Source: Stenotrophomonas ginsengisoli | GTDB taxonomy: Bacteria > Pseudomonadota > Gammaproteobacteria > Xanthomonadales > Xanthomonadaceae | Assembly (NCBI RefSeq): GCF_001431485.1 | Contig: NZ_LDJM01000036.1 | Coordinates: 1 to 64,000, forward strand | Reading direction: 5' to 3' | DNA: 64,000 nucleotides | In this document: positions 24,995 through 34,058 of the stretch, piece by piece | Layout: each line of letters starts with the position of its first letter | How positions within the stretch are numbered: the stretch's first letter is position 1 | Notes under the pieces: generated by a model | What the model saw: the letters and a program-made list of their open reading frames with translations, nothing else | Told to the model about the DNA's origin: nothing | Databases searched by the model: none | Made by a program: the position numbers and the translations under genes

Positions 24995-27922
24995 TCAGCC
25001 GGTACGTACGGCCTGCAGCTCCGTCCGGTACAAGGTCCAGCGGCTGCGCCCGGCCTGCTTGCTGGCATACAGGGCGGTGTCAGCCTGGCAGATGCCGTCC
25101 TTCCAGCGCTCGGCCTGACCCGCCGGCAGGGCAGGCAACAGGGCCAGCCCCAGCGACACGCTGACCGGCAGGGTGGCCACCCCGGGAATCATCAACGGGT
25201 GCTGGTTGACCGCAGCCAGCAAGCGGTCGGCCACCGCCACATGTTCCTCGGCTGGCAGGTCAAAGCAGACCATCAGGAATTCCTCGCCCCCCCAGCGCGC
25301 CAGACAATCGCCCTGGCGCAGTTGCTGGCGCAGGCGCGAGGCAATGCCCACCAGTACCGCATCGCCGACTTCATGGCCATGGCGGTCGTTGATTGCCTTG
25401 AAATGGTCCACGTCCATCAGGACGAACAGATGCTGTGATGGCGCCGTGCGGCTGTCCGGGTCCAGACGCATCCGCTGTGGAATCACCGTGGCGGCATGCC
25501 GGCGGTTGTTCAGCCCGGTCAACGGGTCGGTGCGGGACAGGGCGTCCAGGCGGGCATTGGCCTGGGCCAGGTCCTGGGTGCGGTGGTTGACCAGGGCCTC
25601 CAGGTGCCGGTTGCGCTGCTGGTTCCAGCGGTTGTTCAGCAGCAGGCTGATGCCCAGCACGGCCAGACAGCCCAGTACCGCCAACGCCTTGAACCAAGCG
25701 GTTTCGTGGAAGGCCGGGGCAATCTGGAAGGATTGGCTGGCGGTGCGTGCGCCACTGGCCGCGTCGGTCACGTGGAAGCGGTAGCTGCCGGCCGGCAGGT
25801 TGGTATAGCGCACCAGTGGCGCGGCATCGGCGGTGAGTTCCTGCCAGTGGTCGTCGTAGCCCTCCAGGCGGTACAGCACACGCGGCCAGTGCAGTGGTGA
25901 CAGGTTGAGAACCGAAAAGCCGATGCTCAGGTCGCGTTCGCCGGCGCCCAGCCGCAGTGGCCGGGCATCGGGCAGATGGCTGTCCTGGCCGGTCTGTATC
26001 AGTTCGATCCGTGGCTGGCTGCTGCCGCTGCCATCACGCATGGGGGTATCCAGGGTATACAGCCCCTGTGAGGCGGGCAGGTAGTAGCGGCCTTGGTGCA
26101 GCAGGCCGCGGCCATCACCACCGCCGACACAGCACACCACCTGCTGGCCTGGCGTCTGGCGTTTGTGCAGGGTCAACCCGGGCTGCACCCGCAGCATGGC
26201 ATTGGGCTGGGTGCTGGCCAGGGCCAGTTGCCGGGCGTCCAGGCGATAGGCGCCGCGCAGGCCGCTGACCAATACCCCGCCTTGCGGATCGGCCACCAGT
26301 GCATACACCTCGTTGCGAGGAATACCGCGGGTCTGGTCCAGCGACAGCCAGCGCTGGCCATCATGCAGATACAGCTGGCCGGTACCACGCGCACCGGCCA
26401 GCAGGCGGCCGTCATCCAGCTCCAGCAGGGCATAGATGCCCGGGTTGGGGTGGGGCAGGGGCAGCAGCTGCAGGCCATCGTCGGTGACCTGCCAGATTCC
26501 CAGGTCACCGCTGGCGTACAGGGTGCCGTCGCGGCTGCGCAGAAGGGCGCGGATCTCCCAGCGGGTGCTGTTGTCGGTACCGCTCAGGCGCTGCAGCCGC
26601 TGTTGCCGGTCCAGCCGGTACAGCCCGCGCGAGGTGCCGATCCACAGGGTGCCGTCGGCATCACGCAGGAAGGTGTTGCTGCGGGTGTCGGCCAGAGGCG
26701 CCAGGGCTGCCACCGGCTGCACTTGCTGGCCGTCATGGCGGTACACGCCGCGTACCGTGCCCAGCAGCAGCTGCTGCGCCTCCGGGTGCAGGCTGTAGAT
26801 GATGGGCAGGCCGGCGCTTTCAGGCAGGGTACGCTGGCGCCCGTGTTCAACACGGGCCAGGCCATAGGTGCCGGCGGTGTAGATGTCACCTTTCCACTCC
26901 GCCACGGCCCACAGGAACTGTGCCTGTGTCGGTTCATGGGCAATGGGCAGGTAACCGCCCAGACCGGCCCAGAACCGGTGCAGGCCATCGGTGTGGCTGG
27001 CCATCCACAGGTTGCCGGCCGGGTCGACCAGCATGGCCCGGGTGGCCGGAGCCAGCTCGCTGACGTCCACCCGCTCGATCAACTGCCTGCCGCGCAGGCG
27101 CATCAGCAGGTGCTCGGTGCTGATCCAGACATTGCCTTGGCCATCGTCAGTCATGGCCAGGATGCGCTTGTGCAAGGCCGGATCGGGATGGCGCTGCCAC
27201 TGGCCGTCCTGCAGGAAGTACAGGCCGTTGGTGCTGCCGGCCAGCAATGCATCGCCCTGGCTGAGCAGCCGGCCGACATGGCCACGGCCCAGGCCCGGCA
27301 GTTGCTGCGCCTGCAGCTGGCCATCGTGTTCGCTGTACAGTCCGTCGGTGCTGGCATACCAGTTGCTGCCGGCATGGGACAGGTGCAGGTGCACCGAGCC
27401 CAGGGCCAGGATTTTTTCCAGGGCCAGGTCCGGGCCGACCCTGTACACCGCATCGTCGTTGCTCAGCAGCATCGCCCCGCTGTCATCGGCGCCCAGCGCA
27501 TACACGTTGCGGTCGGCCAGGGCCGGCAGCGCCTGGAAACGGCCGGACTGGCGGAAGATCACCCCGCGTTCGGTCCCCACCCACAGCCGACCGGTGCCGT
27601 CGCTGGCAATGCCGCGGATCAGGTTGCCCTGCATGGCCGGGGTATTGCTGCGGTCGTGGACAACAAAATGCTGGCCGTCAAAACGGACCAGGCCAGCGAT
27701 CGAGCCGAGCCACAGGAAGCCATCCTTGTCGATGGCCAGCTCATAGCCGCCAGGGAAGGGCAGGCCGTCATCCATGGTCCAGCGGTCGTGGGCCAGCTGC
27801 TGGAACGCTGGCAGGGACTGCTGCGCCCGGGCAGGCAATGCCATCAGGCCCTGCACCAGCAGGGCCAGACAGAGAAAGAGCAGCACGCCGGGCAGGGGCC
27901 GGCAGCAACGGCGTTTCAACAT
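24995..27922 (-). CDS. Periplasmic two-component-propeller sensor diguanylate cyclase
   Basis: A 975-residue sensor. A signal/anchor segment (about 10-33) is followed by a long periplasmic region of beta-propeller blades with repeated G-x-L-W-x-G-T motifs (about 45-640). A Y_Y_Y-type Ig-like domain (Y-R-L-E-G-Y-D-D-H-W and T-N-L-P-A-G-S-Y-R-F) comes next. One membrane helix (near 755-775) leads to a C-terminal GGDEF domain. The active-site sequence is G-G-E-E-F at 878-882, and an RxxD inhibitory site (R-Q-G-D) sits five residues upstream, so the cyclase should be active and feedback inhibited. It makes cyclic di-GMP in response to an unknown periplasmic ligand. Confidence 0.92.
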   Translation of the reverse strand: MLKRRCCRPLPGVLLFLCLALLVQGLMALPARAQQSLPAFQQLAHDRWTMDDGLPFPGGYELAIDKDGFLWLGSIAGLVRFDGQHFVVHDRSNTPAMQGNLIRGIASDGTGRLWVGTERGVIFRQSGRFQALPALADRNVYALGADDSGAMLLSNDDAVYRVGPDLALEKILALGSVHLHLSHAGSNWYASTDGLYSEHDGQLQAQQLPGLGRGHVGRLLSQGDALLAGSTNGLYFLQDGQWQRHPDPALHKRILAMTDDGQGNVWISTEHLLMRLRGRQLIERVDVSELAPATRAMLVDPAGNLWMASHTDGLHRFWAGLGGYLPIAHEPTQAQFLWAVAEWKGDIYTAGTYGLARVEHGRQRTLPESAGLPIIYSLHPEAQQLLLGTVRGVYRHDGQQVQPVAALAPLADTRSNTFLRDADGTLWIGTSRGLYRLDRQQRLQRLSGTDNSTRWEIRALLRSRDGTLYASGDLGIWQVTDDGLQLLPLPHPNPGIYALLELDDGRLLAGARGTGQLYLHDGQRWLSLDQTRGIPRNEVYALVADPQGGVLVSGLRGAYRLDARQLALASTQPNAMLRVQPGLTLHKRQTPGQQVVCCVGGGDGRGLLHQGRYYLPASQGLYTLDTPMRDGSGSSQPRIELIQTGQDSHLPDARPLRLGAGERDLSIGFSVLNLSPLHWPRVLYRLEGYDDHWQELTADAAPLVRYTNLPAGSYRFHVTDAASGARTASQSFQIAPAFHETAWFKALAVLGCLAVLGISLLLNNRWNQQRNRHLEALVNHRTQDLAQANARLDALSRTDPLTGLNNRRHAATVIPQRMRLDPDSRTAPSQHLFVLMDVDHFKAINDRHGHEVGDAVLVGIASRLRQQLRQGDCLARWGGEEFLMVCFDLPAEEHVAVADRLLAAVNQHPLMIPGVATLPVSVSLGLALLPALPAGQAERWKDGICQADTALYASKQAGRSRWTLYRTELQAVRTG

Positions 27923-28018
27923 CGCATCCCCAAACGGCCGCGCAGGCGGCCTTGAGGGGACTGTTGCGCAAGCGATGTCAGCGCCGTGTTGAGGCGGCGC
28001 AGCTGCCGCTGGCGGAGA

Positions 28019-29401
28019 TCAGCACTCGATGACGTTGACCGCCAGACCGCCGCGGCTGGTTTCCTTGTACTTGTCCTGCATGTCGCGGCCGGTGTCGCGC
28101 ATGGTCTTGATCACCTTGTCCAGCGAGACCTTGTGCTTGCCGTCACCGCGCATGGCCATGCGGGTGGCGTTGATCGCCTTGACCGCGCCCATCGCATTGC
28201 GCTCGATGCAGGGAATCTGCACCAGTCCGCCGATCGGGTCGCAGGTCAGGCCAAGGTTGTGCTCCATGCCGATTTCGGCGGCATTCTCGATCTGCCCGGG
28301 CTTGCCGCCCAGTGCGGCCATCAGGCCGCCGGCGGCCATCGAGCAGGCCACGCCCACTTCGCCCTGGCAGCCGACCTCGGCGCCGGAAATGGAGGCGTTT
28401 TCCTTGTACAGGATGCCGATCGCCGCGGCAGTGAGCAGGAAGTTGAACACGCCCTGCTCGTCGGCATTGGGGCAGAAACGGTCGTAGTAGTGCAGCACCG
28501 CCGGGATGATGCCGGCCGCCCCATTGGTCGGTGCGGTGACCACGCGGCCACCGGCTGCGTTCTCCTCGTTCACGGCCAGGGCGTACAGGTTGACCCAGTC
28601 CAGGGTGGTCAGCGGGTCGCGCATGGCCGCTTCCGGGCGCGCGGACAATTCGCGGTGCAGGGCCGGGGCACGGCGGCCGACCTTCAGGCCACCGGGCAGG
28701 GTGCCTTCGGAGCGGATGCCGCGGTTGACGCAGGCCTGCATCGCATCCCAGATCTGGCGCAGCTCCTGGTGGATCTGCTCCTCGCTGCGCCAGCACTTCT
28801 CGTTCTCGAACATCAGCTGGGCGATGGACAGGCCGCTGCGTGCGCACTGGGCCAGCAGTTCATCGCCACTCTTGAACGGGTAGGGCAGCGGGGTCTGGTC
28901 GGGCACGATGCGGTCATCGGCCGCGTCATCGGCATTGACCACAAAGCCGCCGCCCACCGAGTAATAGTCGCGGGTGGCGATGACCTCGCCATTGGCATCG
29001 AAGGCGGTAAAGCGCATGCCGTTGGTGTGGTAGGGCAGCTTCTGCCGCTTGTTCATGGCCAGGTCGCGCTTTTCATCAAAGGCGATGACCTGCTGGCCCA
29101 TCAGGTTGATGCGCTTTTCGCTGCGGATACGTGCCAGCGTGGCCGGGATGATGTCCGGATCGATCAGGTTGGGGCGATGCCCTTCCAGGCCCAGCAGCAC
29201 GGCCGTATCGGTGCCGTGGCCGCGCCCGGTCAGGGCCAGCGAGCCGAACACCTCGGCGCGGATGCGCACGGTGGCCTGCAGTTGGCCCGGGTCCAGCAGC
29301 CAGCGGTGGACAAAACGTTCGGCCGCGCGCATCGGGCCGACGGTGTGCGAGGAACTGGGGCCAATGCCGATTTTGAACAGGTCGAACGTGGAGACGGACA
29401 T
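28019..29401 (-). CDS. sdaA: L-serine ammonia-lyase, single-chain iron-sulphur type
   Basis: A 460-residue L-serine dehydratase. The beta domain opens with [19 protein letters not shown]. The alpha domain carries the [4Fe-4S] cysteines in [16 protein letters not shown] and [10 protein letters not shown]. It deaminates serine to pyruvate and ammonia in the cytoplasm. Length and domain order match E. coli SdaA (454). No serine transporter adjoins. The start codon is preceded by only a weak ribosome-binding sequence. Confidence 0.96.
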   Translation of the reverse strand: MSVSTFDLFKIGIGPSSSHTVGPMRAAERFVHRWLLDPGQLQATVRIRAEVFGSLALTGRGHGTDTAVLLGLEGHRPNLIDPDIIPATLARIRSEKRINLMGQQVIAFDEKRDLAMNKRQKLPYHTNGMRFTAFDANGEVIATRDYYSVGGGFVVNADDAADDRIVPDQTPLPYPFKSGDELLAQCARSGLSIAQLMFENEKCWRSEEQIHQELRQIWDAMQACVNRGIRSEGTLPGGLKVGRRAPALHRELSARPEAAMRDPLTTLDWVNLYALAVNEENAAGGRVVTAPTNGAAGIIPAVLHYYDRFCPNADEQGVFNFLLTAAAIGILYKENASISGAEVGCQGEVGVACSMAAGGLMAALGGKPGQIENAAEIGMEHNLGLTCDPIGGLVQIPCIERNAMGAVKAINATRMAMRGDGKHKVSLDKVIKTMRDTGRDMQDKYKETSRGGLAVNVIEC

Positions 29402-29501
29402 GCGCTGGTGCTTAACGACGGTGCAAGGCCGTCTATTCTAGTGGCAAGCCGGCAGCGCCCTGTTTGCGTTGCAGCAATGCAAATCGGGCAGGAGAGGGTG
29501 A

Positions 29502-29729
29502 ATGGGGCTGACGCTGTATCAACGCGATGACTGCCACCTGTGTGACCAGGCCCTGGCCGTGCTCGCGGCTGCCCGGGTGGCGGAACCGGAGTCTGTTTTC
29601 ATCGATGCCGATGCGACGCTGGAGCGCCGTTTTGGCAGCCGCGTGCCGGTGCTGGCCGATGGCCATGGGCGCGAGCTGGACTGGCCCTTCGACCCGGAGC
29701 GGGTACTGGCCTGGCTGGGCGCGCGCTGA
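29502..29729 (+). CDS. Small glutaredoxin-like protein (DUF836-type)
   Basis: A 75-residue thioredoxin-fold protein with L-T-L-Y-Q-R-D-D-C11-H-L-C14 near the N-terminus, a cis-Pro region S-R-V-P-V-L and a closing D-P-E-R-V-L-A-W-L helix. The CxxC pair suggests thiol-disulphide exchange in the cytoplasm. It resembles the short glutaredoxin-family proteins common in Xanthomonadaceae rather than classic CPYC glutaredoxin. It is convergent with the YceI gene, with only two bases between stops. Confidence 0.83.
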   Translation: MGLTLYQRDDCHLCDQALAVLAAARVAEPESVFIDADATLERRFGSRVPVLADGHGRELDWPFDPERVLAWLGAR

Positions 29730-29731
29730 GC

Positions 29732-30352
29732 TCAGTTGTCCGTGTCCGTGTCCGTGCCCGAGGCCGGTGCCAGACTGGCCTGCGGGTTGGCGGTGGCTTC
29801 CAGTTCGATCCGGATCTGCACGCTGTCGCCGACCATGGTCGGCCAGGCATCGGCGCCGAAGGCAGCACGCGACAGGCTGGCCGTGGCCGAAAAACCGACG
29901 GTCTGGCGGAACGGGGGCATCGGATGGCGGCGCTGGCCATTGGCATGGGCCAGCAGCTGCACCGGCGCGCTCACACCGCGCAGCTGCAGCTGGCCATCAA
30001 TCAACAGGCTTCCGTCGGCCTGCGCGGTGACACCGGTGGATACGAAGCGTGCTTGCGGATACTTGTCCACGGCCAGCAGGCTGCTGCCATGCACGGCGGC
30101 GTTCCAGCGGCGGTCGCCAAAATCCAGCCGGGCCGGCTCCAGCTCGACCTCGATGCTGGCCGCCTGCGGATCTTGCCGGTCATATACCAGCACGCCGCGG
30201 CTGACCGGCATCAGTGCCAGCGAACGGGAAAACCCGGCATGGTCAACGGCGATCAGCAGCTTGCTGTGTACCGGGTCCACCTGCCAGCGGGTGGCAGCGG
30301 CCGGGGCGGCGAGGCTGGCAAGCAGCAGGCAGCTGGCAATGGATCGATGCAT
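29732..30352 (-). CDS. YceI family periplasmic protein
   Basis: A 206-residue protein with a signal peptide (S-C-L-L-L-A-S-L-A-A-P-A-A-A) and a YceI lipocalin-like domain: W-Q-V-D-P-V-H-S-K-L, F-G-D-R-R-W-N-A-A-V-H-G, K-Y-P-Q-A-R-F-V-S-T and a closing G-D-S-V-Q-I-R-I-E-L-E. The family binds polyisoprenoid or other hydrophobic molecules in the periplasm. The C-terminus ends in a T-D-T-D-T-D-N tail encoded by a short GTGTCC repeat. GGAGC precedes the chosen ATG; the longer open frame upstream has no signal peptide. Confidence 0.87.
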   Translation of the reverse strand: MHRSIASCLLLASLAAPAAATRWQVDPVHSKLLIAVDHAGFSRSLALMPVSRGVLVYDRQDPQAASIEVELEPARLDFGDRRWNAAVHGSSLLAVDKYPQARFVSTGVTAQADGSLLIDGQLQLRGVSAPVQLLAHANGQRRHPMPPFRQTVGFSATASLSRAAFGADAWPTMVGDSVQIRIELEATANPQASLAPASGTDTDTDN

Positions 30353-30473
30353 GGACGGGCTCCGGGGCATTGGGCGGCAGTGTAGTGCGGCTTTGCCGGC
30401 GCAGGTGTGAGCGTGCACAAGGACGGCTAAACTGCCTCTCCATGCCAGGGAGCGGCGCACAGGGGGCGCAAGC

Positions 30474-33400
30474 ATGCGCAATGGTCACAAGAGGATTTGC
30501 ACCAGGTCCGGCTGCCATGCAGGCATGTTGGCCCTGTTGGTGTATGCAGTGCTGGCCAGCGTGCTGGCCCATGCCGCCGAACCGACCCTGCCCTCGCCAC
30601 GGATGCAGCGGTTTTTGCCCAGCGATGGGCTGCCCTCACGGCAGGTGCTGCAGCTGGCGCGCGACAGCAAGGGCAATGTCTGGGCGGCTACTGCTGATGG
30701 CCTGGCCCGCATTGACGGCACCGACATCCAGGTCTGGCGCAATGAGCCGGGCCAGGCCGATTCGTTGCCGCTGAATTATGTCGAGTCACTGGTGGTGGAT
30801 GACCAGGACCGGGTCTGGGTCGGCAGCAACGGCATGGGCGTGTTGCGTCTGCGTGCCGATGGCCGTGGTTTTGAGGTGTTCCCGCAGATTGCCCAGCGTT
30901 GTGGCACGCAGGTCTGGTCACTGGCCTGGATGGATGGGGTGCTGTGGATCGGCGGCAATGGCAATGGCCTGTGCCGGGTACATGCCGATGGCCGGATCGA
31001 ACAGATCGGTGTGGGCGATGGCCCGGGGCAGCTGCGCAATGGCCAGATCTACAGCCTGCGTGCCGACCCGCGTGGGCGGATGTGGATCGGCACCGGCGCC
31101 GGCTTGATGCGCTGGGAAAACGACCGCCTGCATCCGGTGGCGGCCGACCAGCTGGGTGAGGTGGTGGTGACCCGGATCAGCGTGGACACCGACGGCCGGC
31201 TCTGGATCGGCGGCCATGAGCGCTTGTGGCAGCTGCGCATGAGCGATGAGACGGTGCAGGCGGTGGATGGTCCCGATGGCCAGGGCCTGCGCTCGGCGGC
31301 GGTGCTGCAGGATGCCCAGGGCAGCCACTGGGTGGGCACCGCTTCGGGCCTGTACCTGCGTGACGGGCAATCCATGCAGCAGTTGCATGGCGGGGCAATG
31401 GCCGGCCTGTGGACACCCGGCAGCAGTGTGCTGGACATGCTCCAGGACCACGAGGGTGGGCTGTGGTTTGCCACCTACAGCCAGGGCCTGGCCTACCTGC
31501 CACCGGACTGGCGTCGCTTCAACAACGTGCACCAGTTCGATGGCCGCATGCTGGAAAGCATCAGCATGACCCGCAGTACCGCCGACGGAGATGGTTTTCT
31601 GATCACCAGTGACGCGGGTCTGTTCCGGCTTGATGCGCAGGGCCAGCTGAGCCGCCTGCTCAGCCGCGCCCAGGTCAATGGCAAGGCGTTGTGGTCGGTG
31701 CTGGTGCTGCCGGATGGACGCATCCTGCTGGGTGGACGTGGCGAGCTGTTCTGGTATGAGCGTGGCACGGGCCGGTTGACCAGCCGCAGGATCGTGCCCG
31801 GCGAGGATCCTTTCCAGCGCGTGGATATGATGACCCTGATGCCCGATGGCAGCATCTGGATGCTCATCCATGGCATTGGCCTGCAGCAACGCAGTGCCGA
31901 TGGACGCCTGCTGCGCCAGCTGCAGCGGTCCGGGCCGGAAGGCCTGCTTGACGGGCTGGTGCACCAGTTGCGCCCCGGTCCCGACGGGAGCCTGTGGATC
32001 ACCAGTGAGGGAGGGCTGCAGCGCTGGCACAACGGACAACTCACTACGGTGACCGGTCTGCCACGGGCGATGGCGGTGTATGACATCGTGTTTGCCTACA
32101 ACGATCTGCTGTGGCTGGCCGGCGATGGCCTGATCGGCCGCTACCGCTGGAAGGACAATGCACTGGAGCTGCTGGATCATGTCGGCCCTGCCGACGGGGT
32201 GCCGGCGGTGAGCCTGGGCGGCCTGCTGCTGGCCGACAGTGGCCAGCTGTGGGCCACTTCCTCGCGCGGCCTGATCCGCTGGAGCGGCAAGCGGGATGTG
32301 CAGCTGTTCGGCATCAGTGATGGCCTGGCCGAAACCGGGTTCCTGGATCATCCGCCCAGCCGCAATGCCCGTCATGGCCTGGCGCTCAATGCCGGCGGCC
32401 TGGTGTATTTCGACCTGGACCAGCCACCGGTCCGCCTGCCACCATCGCAGCTGCAGATCCGCAGCCTGCAGGTGCGCAGTGGCGGGGTGGGCCAGCTGCA
32501 GCAGCGCCAGCTGCACAACGGCGGCATCACCCTGCAGCCTGACGACAGCGAATTGGTGGTGGTGATGCGTCTGGTCACCCATGCCGGACGTGGCACCCAG
32601 CGCTACCGCTTCCGCGTGCATGGCCATGACCAGGACTGGCTGGAGGTTGGCCAGGAGGGCGAACGCAGCCTGGCCGGGCTGGCTCCGGGCAACTACCTGA
32701 TGGAAGTGCAGGCGCGTTCCGGGCAGAGCGGCTGGTCCGAATCGGTGCGCCTTGACATCCGCATGCTGCCGCCCTGGTGGGCAACCAGCCAGGCCCGGAT
32801 CCTGTGGGTGCTGTGTGCCCTGCTGGCCCTGGTCCTGGCCTGGTGGTTGCTGGCCCGGCGTGCCGAGCAGCGCCGGCGCTGGCGGGCCTTGCAGCAGCGC
32901 CAGCAGCTGGCCGAGCAGTCCTCGCGCTTCAAGACCCATTTCCTGTCGGCGCTGGGGCATGAGGTGCGCACCCCTTTGACCGGGGTCATGGGGATGAGCG
33001 AGCTGTTGCAGAAAACCGCACTGGATGCACGCCAGCGTGGCTGGGTCGATGGCATCCAGGCCGCCGGCGGGCAGCTGCTCGGCCTGCTCGATGATGCGCT
33101 GGACATGGCCGGTATCGAGGCCGGCCAACTGCAACTGCAGTGCCAGCCGTTCGTGCTGTCCACCTTGCTGGGCGAGGTTCTGGCCCAGCTGCAGGGGCGG
33201 GCGGCGGCCAAGGGAGTGCGCATCGCCGCCCCGGATGACCTGCCCGGGCGGGTGCTGGTGCATGGCGATGTGGTGCGTCTGCGCCAGGTGCTCAGCAACC
33301 TGCTGGCCAATGCATTGCGCCATACCGCGCACGGCAGCATCGGCCTGCAGGTGCGGTTGGATTCGCTCGGTCGTGGCCTGCGTCTGGAAGTGCACGACAG

Positions 33401-34058
33401 CGGCCAGGCCCTGGCCGAGGAACACCGCCGGCATCTGTTTGAACGCTTCAACGGCCATGACAATGCGGTGCAGCGGGTGGCCGGCGGCGGTGTCGGCCTG
33501 GCCATCAGTCGTGAGCTGGTGCAGGCGATGGGAGGCCATATCGGCGTGGACAGCGCGGTGGATGGGGGCAACTGCATCGCGGTGGACCTGCCCTTGCGCT
33601 GGGAGCTGGAGACGCTGCCATCCGTGGCCGCTGGGGACGGGCTGCCGGCCGGCGCGGTCGTGCCGTTGAGCATCCTGCTGGTGGAGGACGATGCCAGCGT
33701 GGCCGAGGTCATCAGCGCCCTGCTGCAGGCACGCGGGCACCAGGTCAGTCATGCCCTGAACGGGTTGCAGGCGCTGTCGCTGATTGTCACCGAGCACTTC
33801 GACGTGGGCCTGCTGGATCTGGACCTGCCCGGCATGGATGGCCTGAGCCTGGCCCGGCAGATCCGGTCCATGGGCCGGCAGCTGCCCCTGCTGGCAGTGA
33901 CCGCGCGCTCGGATGCGCGCGCCGAAGAAGACGTGCGTGATGCCGGTTTTGACGCCTATGTGCGCAAACCGGTGACCGGTGTGTTGCTGGCCGAGGCCTT
34001 GGTCGGCATGGTGGCAAGGCCGGCATCGCGGGATGCGGCAACAGGAGAACCTGCATGA
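30474..34058 (+). CDS. Two-component-propeller hybrid histidine kinase (first of a tandem pair)
   Basis: A 1194-residue protein: signal segment (about 18-36), periplasmic propeller blades with repeated W-x-G-T/N motifs, Y_Y_Y domain (about 690-765), membrane helix (about 772-798), HisKA domain with H829 in A-L-G-H-E-V-R-T-P-L-T-G, HATPase domain and a C-terminal receiver with D1115 in L-L-D-L-D-L-P-G-M-D-G. The ATP lid is atypical: the G1 box reads D-S-G-Q-A-L instead of D-T-G-x-G-I, so kinase activity may be weak or altered. There is no Hpt or DNA-binding domain. A four-base ATGA overlap couples it to a close paralog downstream. Confidence 0.92.
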   Translation: MRNGHKRICTRSGCHAGMLALLVYAVLASVLAHAAEPTLPSPRMQRFLPSDGLPSRQVLQLARDSKGNVWAATADGLARIDGTDIQVWRNEPGQADSLPLNYVESLVVDDQDRVWVGSNGMGVLRLRADGRGFEVFPQIAQRCGTQVWSLAWMDGVLWIGGNGNGLCRVHADGRIEQIGVGDGPGQLRNGQIYSLRADPRGRMWIGTGAGLMRWENDRLHPVAADQLGEVVVTRISVDTDGRLWIGGHERLWQLRMSDETVQAVDGPDGQGLRSAAVLQDAQGSHWVGTASGLYLRDGQSMQQLHGGAMAGLWTPGSSVLDMLQDHEGGLWFATYSQGLAYLPPDWRRFNNVHQFDGRMLESISMTRSTADGDGFLITSDAGLFRLDAQGQLSRLLSRAQVNGKALWSVLVLPDGRILLGGRGELFWYERGTGRLTSRRIVPGEDPFQRVDMMTLMPDGSIWMLIHGIGLQQRSADGRLLRQLQRSGPEGLLDGLVHQLRPGPDGSLWITSEGGLQRWHNGQLTTVTGLPRAMAVYDIVFAYNDLLWLAGDGLIGRYRWKDNALELLDHVGPADGVPAVSLGGLLLADSGQLWATSSRGLIRWSGKRDVQLFGISDGLAETGFLDHPPSRNARHGLALNAGGLVYFDLDQPPVRLPPSQLQIRSLQVRSGGVGQLQQRQLHNGGITLQPDDSELVVVMRLVTHAGRGTQRYRFRVHGHDQDWLEVGQEGERSLAGLAPGNYLMEVQARSGQSGWSESVRLDIRMLPPWWATSQARILWVLCALLALVLAWWLLARRAEQRRRWRALQQRQQLAEQSSRFKTHFLSALGHEVRTPLTGVMGMSELLQKTALDARQRGWVDGIQAAGGQLLGLLDDALDMAGIEAGQLQLQCQPFVLSTLLGEVLAQLQGRAAAKGVRIAAPDDLPGRVLVHGDVVRLRQVLSNLLANALRHTAHGSIGLQVRLDSLGRGLRLEVHDSGQALAEEHRRHLFERFNGHDNAVQRVAGGGVGLAISRELVQAMGGHIGVDSAVDGGNCIAVDLPLRWELETLPSVAAGDGLPAGAVVPLSILLVEDDASVAEVISALLQARGHQVSHALNGLQALSLIVTEHFDVGLLDLDLPGMDGLSLARQIRSMGRQLPLLAVTARSDARAEEDVRDAGFDAYVRKPVTGVLLAEALVGMVARPASRDAATGEPA

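Noticed and set aside
27936..28000. Two small hairpins (GGCCGC/GCGGCC and GCGCCG/CGGCGC) between sdaA and the GGDEF gene.
   Set aside because: Stems are only six pairs and T-runs are poor. They are too weak to call as terminators in DNA this GC-rich.
30918..33797. A 959-codon open frame antisense to the first hybrid kinase.
   Set aside because: Shadow frame without domains; the sense frame has HisKA, HATPase and receiver motifs.
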